From positions 2,319,310-2,383,309 of the forward strand of contig NW_004454288.1 of the NCBI RefSeq assembly GCF_000283155.1: a DNA stretch of 64,000 nt, in the 5' to 3' direction. Origin of the DNA: Ceratotherium simum simum. Taxonomy: Eukaryota > Chordata > Mammalia > Perissodactyla > Rhinocerotidae. A program made the translations under genes and the position numbers. Each line of letters starts with the position of its first letter. Position 1 is the stretch's first letter. The notes below the pieces were generated by a model that was not told where the DNA came from, did not search any database, and saw only the letters and a list, made by a program, of their open reading frames with translations. This document shows positions 1-64,000 of the stretch, piece by piece.

Positions 1-599
1 GGGGCTGGAGTTGCATAATAAGATAAATGGTCTGCGCTTGAGAAGCAGCATTAGCTGCCAACTCCCCACCAGGAAGAAAGAAAACCAAATCAGACCCTAA
101 ATAACACCTGCAGGGCCACACGTTCCACATGCTGGTCTTTTAATTTTCTATGATAACCATGCGTGACATCTGAAAATCCGCCAGTCTCTGACACACCTAC
201 CCACGCTGCTGTTTAAGATCCACCCACCTCTTAGGGAACACCAGAGATATCTGGAAACTCAAGCAGGCCTTCCTTCTTATCTCCAGATGAGATGTCTACT
301 GTGGATGTGTAACCAGGAAGAGAACACAGGACATGCTGGTGGCAGAACAGAAGTGTCCAGGATACCTAACCACCTAAGGGAAGCCACGCGAAACAACTTT
401 GCTGTCTTTGAAAAGGCGTAACACCTACGAGGTGGCAAAGCACCACAGCTGTCCCCCTTCCTGACCCGAAGGCCAAGGGCATCCTGTGACTTTCCAGAAG
501 TAACTCCATCCCAGCCTCCAAAAGGATTGGGCCAGTGGGCTGAGTTTGCTCTGCCGTGCCATAATCACATGGGTGACTGACTTATACGATGTGTTTTCT
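1..599. other. Downstream flank of OTOA, nothing recognised
   Basis: Single-copy-looking DNA beyond the likely poly(A) site. The only open frame of note (425-664, minus) has no family features and is probably chance. Confidence 0.4.
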
Positions 600-859
600 T
601 TTATTGCAACCCAGCCCCAGAGCCCAGAGCAACTTAAAACAAGAAGAGCCACCACCACCACCAAAAAAGGAATATTTTGAAAGCTTAACTGATCACTCCA
701 CAGCCATTCATTCAGCTGACTCCCAAGGAAATGGAAGGCATCTGGAAAATGTATTTAAAAATTGATTTAACATTGAACCATGTTAAATGTTTTAATTTCC
801 AAGCAATGCAATGCCCACCAAAACATCAATTAGCCCCAGCAATCGGGCAGGAATATTGG

Positions 860-1339
860 CTTCTGTTGAGGGATTCATTTATTTTAGTTTTGCTAAGTAC
901 CTAAGTATCTAGCTCCGAGGAAGAGAATTTAAGTCAGAGTAGAAACCAGACCAGGCCCTGGCTGAAATGGTGCCTCTGTCTGCACCCACCGCTCCCTGGC
1001 ATCTCTCTCTAGAGGGAGGGCAGTAACTTGTACCTAAGGTCCTCATGCTGATGACAGAAGACATCCATCTGTCCCACAGCTTCTCTGTCTCCAAGTTGGA
1101 AAACAGGAAAGGCTGCAATGAGACAGACAACGGCTCCCTGCTGAGGACACAAGCCAGCTTAAGAATTTGCAAGATCATTTTTAATAATTATTCTTCCTCT
1201 TGGTGCCTTTTAAATTTCAAGGCTCCAGAGTCTCCCTGCCCTCGTTGGGGCTCTGGATCCGGGTAGGGGTCTCCCGCAGACCGAAGCAGCCTCTGTCTCC
1301 ACGTGCCTTGGGCACTGAAGGGCGACGCGTGCCCGCTGC
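860..1339 (-). other. OTOA: OTOA 3' UTR (inferred extent)
   Basis: Minus-strand sequence after the TGA, about 480 nt long if the poly(A) signal at 878-883 is used. A weaker ATTAAA lies at 1180-1185. Open frames in this stretch have no recognisable content. Confidence 0.55.
878..883 (-). other. Poly(A) signal AATAAA for OTOA
   Basis: AATAAA on the minus strand, about 460 nt after the stop. A GU-rich stretch on the minus strand (TGTTTTGGTGGGC, near 812-824) follows at a suitable downstream distance. A second AATAAA at 600-605 could extend the UTR by about 280 nt. Confidence 0.55.
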
Positions 1340-58275
<56,936 letters not shown>

Positions 58276-58520
58276 TCTCCTGTAGTTAATTCAAGCATAG
58301 AAGTGCTTCAGGTTTGTATTTTTTGAATCTAAGAAGATTCAAAAGACAAAGGGCAAGACAGATATACCCTTGAGGTTTTTTAAAAAATAATTTTAAATTC
58401 CATCTACTTTGCTCCATCTAAACCCCTATGCTAGTCTAACACACAATCATCTCTTTCCTGTTTAAATTCTTAACCCCCCCACCCCATTCAATCCAGCGGA
58501 GGAGTAGTTGAAAGCATGGA
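58276..58520 (-). promoter_or_regulatory. 5' proximal region of OTOA, unresolved
   Basis: Sequence immediately upstream of the ATG. It contains a perfect 10-nt inverted repeat with a 4-nt spacer (58321-58344) that includes GAAGATTC, a two-unit heat-shock-element-like motif. AT-rich TATA-like stretches (TTTAAAAT) lie around 58385-58400. There is no CpG island. The transcription start cannot be fixed from sequence, and a non-coding first exon further upstream is possible. Confidence 0.3.
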
Positions 58521-59833
58521 CTCTGTTATATCTGACAAGGGATTTATATCCAGAATATAGAAAGAACTCTTATAATTCGGTAAGAAGAAGATAAACAAGC
58601 CAATGGGAGAGAATAGAGAAAAGATATGAACTTACACTTCATAAAACAAATACAGACTGGGCCACCCCAGTGGCGCAAGTGGTGTGCGCGCGCTCTGCTG
58701 CAGCGGCGGCCCCGGGTTCGCCGGTTCGGATCCCGGGCGTGCACCGACGCACCGCTTGTTAAGCCATGCTGTGGCGGCGTCCCATATAAAGTAGAGGAAG
58801 ATGGGCACAGATGTTAGCCCAGGGCCAGTCTTCCTCAGCAAAAAGAGGAGAATTGGCATGGATGTTAGCTCAGGGCTGGTCCTCCTCACAAAAAAAAAAA
58901 AAAGAAAAAAATACAGACTGCCAAGAAGCACATAAAAGATTATCAATATCATTAGTTATCAGGAACATGCAAATTAAGTCCACAATGAGATACCACTGCA
59001 TACACGCTAGAATGGCTAAAAGGACTGACAATACCAAGTGTTGGCGATGATGCGGAACAACAAGAACTCTTGTGCCTTGCTGATACAGCCACTTTGGAAG
59101 ACTGTTTGGCAATGCCTTATAAAGTGAAATATACAATACTCTATGATCCAGGAATTCCACTCCTAGGATTTACCCCAGACAAGTTAAAACATATGTCATA
59201 CAAAGACTTGTACAGTTTAACTGATAATAGTCAAAAATTGGACACAACTCAAATGTCCAACAGGTGAAAGCTTAAACAAATATGATATAACCATTCAACG
59301 GAATACCACTTATCAATAAAAAAGGAATGAGTTGGACTTTTGCTTCCAGTTACAATGGAGTAATTGGCAGTGGATAAACCCTCTTGCCTTAAACAATTAG
59401 AAAACCAACCAAAATATATAAAACAAATAAAAAAAATTTGAAGAAATAATGGCCAAAAATTTTTCAAGTTTGATAAAGCTATAAACCCACAGATCCAAGA
59501 AGCACAACAAACTCCAAGCAGAAGAAACACGAAGAAAACCACACCAAGGCACATCATAATCAAATTGCTAAAAAACCAACCACACACACAAAAAAATCCA
59601 ACAAAAGAGTTGCATCTAGAATAAAGAACTCTCAAAACCAAAGAATAAAAAATAAATAAATAAATAAACAATTCAATTAGAAAATGGGCAAAAGATATGA
59701 CCAGACATTTCACCAAAGTGGATATACAGATGGCAAATAAGCACGGAAAAAGACATGCAACATCAGCTATTAGAGAAATAAACGTTAAAACCACAATATC
59801 ACTATAGACCTATCAGATGGCAAAATTATTATT
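58520..59833 (+). mobile_element. L1 3' region, interrupted by an ERE
   Basis: L1 ORF2-end sequence (ACCACTGCATACACGCTAGA, then TGATCCAGGAATTCCACTCC) and 3' UTR, followed from about 59310 by a second L1 segment. Interrupted by the ERE at 58660-58908. Begins about 245 nt upstream of the OTOA ATG, antisense to the gene. Confidence 0.75.
58660..58908 (+). mobile_element. ERE SINE, short type, inside L1
   Basis: CCCCAGTGGCGCAAGTGGTG head, GTCCCATATAAAGTAGAGGA body, A-tail. A perfect AAATACAGACTG duplication lies at 58648-58659 and 58909-58920. Confidence 0.95.
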
Positions 59834-60026
59834 ATTTTTTTTTTTTTGCTGAGGAAGATTTACTCTGACCTAACATCCGTGCCAATCTTCTTCCATTTTT
59901 TAGTATATGGGCCGCAAGCACAGCATGGCCACTAACAGAGGGGTGTAGGTCCACGCCCAGGAAGCAAACCTGAGCTGCCAAAGCAGAGCACGCTGAACTT
60001 AACCACTAGGCCTCCGGGGCTGGCCC
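59834..60026 (-). mobile_element. ERE SINE, diverged
   Basis: Minus-strand ERE with the head GGGCCAGCCCCGGAGGCCTA and T-run at its left end. Splits L1 sequence that continues after 60027. Confidence 0.88.
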
Positions 60027-60880
60027 ACAAAAATTTTGTTTTAAGTGATAATACTAAATGCTGTAAAGGATGCGAAGAAACTGAATCACTCATACATTGC
60101 TAGTGAGAAAATAAAATGGTTAACAGCTATTCTGGAAAATAGTTTAGTAGTTTCTTATAAAACCAAAATATGCATTTAACATACAGCCCAGCAACTACAC
60201 TCTTGGGCATTTATCCCAGAGAAATGAAAAGCTTACACTCACATAAAAACCCGTATGCAAATGTCCACAGCAGTTTTATTTATAATAGCCAAAGAACCAA
60301 TCCAAACGTCCTTCCCCCGGTGAATGGTCAAACAAACTGTGGTATATCCACACCATGGAATACTACTTAGCAATAAAAGGAGCAAGCTATGGATACGCAG
60401 AAATTTTGGTGGACCTCAAGGGAATTATCCTGAGTGAGAAAAGCCAACCACAAAGGTTACATACTATATGATTCCACTTATACAACATTCTTGAAATAAA
60501 ATTATAGAGAGAATAGTGTTTGCCACGGGGAGAGGGAAGTGTGGCTACTACGCAGAGGAGACTTTTGGTCATGGAACAATTCTGGATTTTGAATGGGGTA
60601 ACAAATGTTGTGACAAAATTGCAAACTATATACAAATACACATAAATAAATGCATGTAAAACTAGTGAAATCTGATTAAGCTCTATGGATTCTAACAATG
60701 TCCATTTCCTGGTTTCGATATTGTACTACAGTTAGGTAAGATGTAACCATTGGGGGAAACTGGGTGAAGAGTACGTGGGACCTTGTCCTTTTTTCTTTTC
60801 TTTTTGCAACTTTCTGTGAATCTATAATTATTTCAAAACTATAAATTTTTTAAAGCACCCAAAGAAAAAAATGCACATGT
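60027..60880 (+). mobile_element. L1 3' end, continuing
   Basis: TTAACATACAGCCCAGCAAC, then GTATATCCACACCATGGAAT and TATATGATTCCACTTATACA, ending in a TTTTTTAAAG tail. Confidence 0.8.
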
Positions 60881-61255
60881 GCATAGTAAAAGAAACAAAC
60901 TTATTTATGCAACAACATGGGCAAACCTCAAAACATTTTGCCAAGAAAAAGTAGCCAATCCAAGAGAGTACATATTGCGTGATTCCATTTCCATGACACT
61001 CTAGGATAGGCAAAATAATCTACAGTGACAGAAAACAAATCAGGAGTTGCCTGGGGCTATACGGGGGTACAGTGGTAGGAGTTTATTGCAAAATGGCACA
61101 AGGGAACTTTTTGGGGGGATGGAAATATATTTTGATTGTGGTTGTTGTTACACAGATACAGAGATTTATAGAATCTCATTGAACTATACACTTAAAATGG
61201 ATGCATTTTATTATAATGTAAATTATACCTCACAAAAGTTGATTTCAAAAAGAAA
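60881..61255 (+). mobile_element. Second L1 3' end
   Basis: GATTCCATTTCCATGACACT, GAGTTGCCTGGGGCTATACG, then CTATACACTTAAAATGGATG and an A-rich end. Tandem to the preceding L1 end. Confidence 0.75.
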
Positions 61256-61261
61256 GGAAAA

Positions 61262-61480
61262 GCATGAACTACGGAGCCAGACTGCCTGGTTGAATCTCAC
61301 CTCCACCATTTACCAGCTGTGTGATGTTGTACAAACTACTTAATCTCTCGGTGCTTTCATTTTCTCATCTGTTAGACGGGGTCAATAATGGCACCCACAT
61401 CATAGTGTCATATGAAGAGAAAATGAGTTAGTAATAGTAAATCACTTAGAACAATGCTTGGCACAAAGAAAGCTCTCTAT
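61262..61480 (+). mobile_element. MIR-like SINE
   Basis: ACCAGCTGTGTGATGTTGTA, then TCATTTTCTCATCTGTTAGA and AGAACAATGCTTGGCACAAA. Confidence 0.65.
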
Positions 61481-61499
61481 ATGGGTTTATTAAATAAGC

Positions 61500-62142
61500 G
61501 AATAAGCCAGACTGATGTTTTCAAAATTCAAATCATGGGAATGTCTGAATGCCTGGGGAAAGAATGTTTCAGAAAAAGGGAACCACAGTGCAAAGGCCTT
61601 TGGTTAGGTTATGAGGTTAGGAATGCTGTTTTCACATTCAATAATTTCCACGAGGATGAGAGCAACAGGAGATGAGATGAGGCCACTGTAAGCACCTTGA
61701 CTTTTACTTGGAGGGAGAGGGGAGCCACTGAACGGAGATTAGCACAAGAGTGGACTCTGACTTTCTTTTAACTGGATCAATAACACTGATTGCTGTGTTG
61801 AGAATACCCTGGAGGGGGACGATGGCTGAAGCAGGGAGACCAGTCTAGGTTAGAGATGATAACAATGACTTAGTCATGGATTGCAGTGAGGGTAGTGAGA
61901 AGTGATTGGATTCTGGACGTATTCTGAAGGTGGAACCAAAAGATTGGATGTGGGGAATAAAAGAAAGAGAGAATTCATAGATGACTCCAAGGATTTTAGC
62001 TTGAGCATCTAGAAAGATGGGAAATAGGGAAAACCAGAGGAGTTGCAGGTTTTGGGGAGAAGCCCTGGAGCGCAGACATGGACATGCTAAGCTTGAGATG
62101 CCTATTCAATATCCGAGTAGAGATAGTAAGTAGGCAGTGAGG
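61500..62142 (+). repeat. Probable old dispersed repeat, split by ERE
   Basis: AGTGCAAAGGCCTTTGGTTA, GCTGTGTTGAGAATACCCTG and GATGACTCCAAGGATTTTAG resemble an ancient mammalian-wide repeat I cannot name. It continues after the ERE to about 62580. Confidence 0.5.
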
Positions 62143-62400
62143 GTTTTTTTAAAAGAAGAAGAAGAAGATTGGCCCTGAGCAACATCTGTCGCCAATCTTC
62201 CTCTTTTTCTTCTTTCTCCCCAAAGCCCCAGTACATAGTTGTATATCATAGTTGTAGAGTTGTAGCTCTTCCATGTGGGACGCCGCCTCAGCATGGCTTG
62301 ATGAGCAGTGAGTAGGTCTGCGCCCAGGATCCAAACCAGTGAACCCCGGGCCGCCGAAGCCAAACGCACGAACTTAACCGCTAGGCCACCAGGCCGGCCC
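62143..62400 (-). mobile_element. ERE SINE, long type
   Basis: Minus-strand ERE with head GGGGCCGGCCTGGTGGCCTA and TTGTATATCATAGTTGTAGA body in plus orientation. The A-tail carries (CTT)n. Confidence 0.92.
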
Positions 62401-62623
62401 CGGGCAGCTTGGTATCTGCGTCTGCAGTTAGGGGAGAGCTCCTAAATGGAGCTGTCTATACAGAGCACTCAGCCTGTATTTAAACCCACAACACTGGATG
62501 AGATCACCCGGAAACTAAGCATAGGGAGAAACCAGATGAGTTTTAAGGGCTGAGACCCAGGGCATTCTTTTGTTAAGATACTGGGTAGACCAGGTGCAAC
62601 CAGCAAAATCGAAACTGTAGGGG

Positions 62624-62938
62624 GGCTGGCCCCATGGCTTAGCGGTTAGGTGCGCGTGCTCTGCTACTGGTGGCCCAAGTTCAGATCCCAAGCGCGCACC
62701 AACGCACCCCTTCTCCGGCCATGCTGAGGCCGCGTCCCACATACAGCACCTAGAAGGATGTGCAGCTATGACATACAACTATCTACTGGGGCTTTGGGGA
62801 AAAAAAGGAGGAGGATTGGCAATAGATGTTAGCTCAGAGCCGGTCTTCCTCAGTAAAAAGAGGAGGATTAGCATGGATGTTAGCTCAGGGCTGACCTTCC
62901 TCACACAAAAAAAAGAAAAAAAGAAAGAAAGAAAAAAA
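62624..62938 (+). mobile_element. ERE SINE, long type
   Basis: GGCTGGCCCCATGGCTTAGC head, full body, (GAAA)n-like tail. The duplication ACTGTAGGG flanks it. Confidence 0.94.
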
Positions 62939-63179
62939 AGACTGTAGGGAACGTCCCAGAACAACTAGTTTCTTCAGCAAATATGTTGCTAGGAGAGAGA
63001 CAGAGACAGCGACAGAGAGAGGAAGGAACTATGGACTTAAAAAAAAAAAAAAACTTAAGAGATCTATCAATCACTTCTAGCATAAAGACTTTATTTGGAT
63101 CCTGATTCAAACAAACCATAAAAAACAAAAATGATGAGACAATTGGGGAAATTTGAGAGCTAACTGGATATTTGAAGAT

Positions 63180-63660
63180 TTCAAAGAATTGTTGTTAATA
63201 TTTTTAAGTTTGATAACAGAATTGTGGTTATATTTTTAAAGGAGTGCTTATCTTCCAAAGGAATGGTGTTGGTTGGCAAACTGGCCCCCATACTCGGAGG
63301 GCAAGGAGAGACCAAGGAAAGAGTCAGACCACTCCAGGGTGGTAGGTGGCAGTTGTGGCAATGGAACTTATTACATAGGAGGCTTGTCTGTGGGTGGCTG
63401 CAAGACACATAGATCTCTGCACCTGCCTGCTAGAATCTTAAGGGTTTATATAGAGGCCTTAACAGGGTTCAGCCACGTATACCAACCAGATGGTCTCAAC
63501 AACACCTTACTCTCTCAAGGCTACAACCTTGAAAACGGCTCCCACTGTGGGAGCGGTGGGCAGAATGTACATTCCAAGCACAGGCAGGGGGTAAGGAGTC
63601 ACTAATTGCCCAGGTCCAGCTCATGGGTCAACCGGCGGTCACGTCCTCTCGATGACCTCC
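63180..63660. other. Unassigned upstream segment
   Basis: Not L1 or ERE. Open frames on the plus strand (63224-63605) show no family features. A dispersed repeat such as an old LTR is possible, but I see no paired ends. Confidence 0.3.
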
Positions 63661-63666
63661 TCCAAC

Positions 63667-64000
63667 AAGGGGTCAGCAAACGACAACCCAAGGGCCAAAT
63701 CCAAATGGCTGCCTGGTTTTGTGTGGCTCACAAGCTAAAAATGGTGTTTACATTTCTAAATGGTTAAAAAAAAAAAACCAAAAGAACAATATTTCTTGAT
63801 GTATGAAAATTTCCTGTATGAAATGTAAATGTTAGTGTCCATAAATAAAGTTTTGTTGGAATATGGCCAGGCTCGTTCATGTAAGTGTTGTCTATGGCTG
63901 CTTCATGCTGTGATGGCAGAATTGAGAAGTCGCGACAGAGACTGTGTGGTCTACAAAGCCGAAAATATTTACTCTCTGTTCCTTCACTGAAAAAGTTTGC
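63667..64000 (+). mobile_element. hAT-type element, GGTCAGCAAAC family, copy 3 (runs to window edge)
   Basis: AGGGGTCAGCAAACGACAAC start, GAATTGAGAAGTCGCGACAG and AAATATTTACTCTCTGTTCC. Its end lies at or just beyond the window. Confidence 0.68.

Noticed and set aside
425..664. Minus-strand 79-codon frame as an alternative last OTOA exon or downstream gene
   Set aside because: The true last exon is at 1340-1410 with matching phase and tail; this frame lacks any related sequence.
59249..59794. 181-codon minus-strand open frame with hydrophobic runs
   Set aside because: Antisense of AT-rich L1 sequence; the hydrophobic residues come from T-rich codons.

Overview
This is a vertebrate (mammalian) nuclear window. 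Its coding sequence sits in short exons with consensus splice sites, separated by long introns full of interspersed repeats. Sixteen copies of a tRNA-headed SINE with the GGCTTAGCGGTTAAGTGC head match the equine repetitive element (ERE) family as I know it. ERE is a perissodactyl family, so the source is probably an equid, rhinoceros or tapir. I cannot separate these from the sequence alone.

One gene accounts for all the coding sequence I can support: OTOA (otoancorin), on the minus strand, from its ATG at 58275 to its TGA at 1340-1342. I resolved 28 coding exons by reading acceptors, donors and phases by hand. They total 3420 nt, i.e. 1139 codons plus stop, with every exon-exon phase matching and no premature stop or frameshift. 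The product has an N-terminal signal peptide, a long leucine-rich, probably superhelical ectodomain with several N-glycosylation sequons, and a short hydrophobic C-terminal tail typical of GPI-anchored proteins. Otoancorin links non-sensory inner-ear epithelium to the overlying acellular gels (tectorial membrane and related structures); loss in humans causes recessive deafness DFNB22.

Layout, 3' to 5' of the gene: 1-1339 is the 3' UTR and downstream flank, with a good poly(A) signal at 878-883. 1340-3902 holds the last two coding exons. 6.9-8.0 kb holds exons 26-24. 13.5-29.3 kb holds exons 23-15, with an unusually CpG-rich exon 19. 32.6-57.8 kb holds exons 14-2. 58.2 kb holds the signal-peptide exon. 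Exons 2-4 are consecutive microexons of 29, 31 and 28 nt packed within 300 bp. The intron after exon 10 appears to use a GC donor.

Introns and both flanks are otherwise repeats and single-copy non-coding DNA: EREs (one nested in another), L1 fragments in both orientations, MIR-like elements, hAT-type elements and microsatellites. The upstream flank (58.3-64 kb) is mainly a pile of L1 3' ends, EREs and one hAT copy; I see no second gene. I found no new biological system. The points most worth checking are the microexon cluster, the GC-AG intron, the in-frame tandem donor of exon 21 and a duplicated composite L1 junction near the 5' end.
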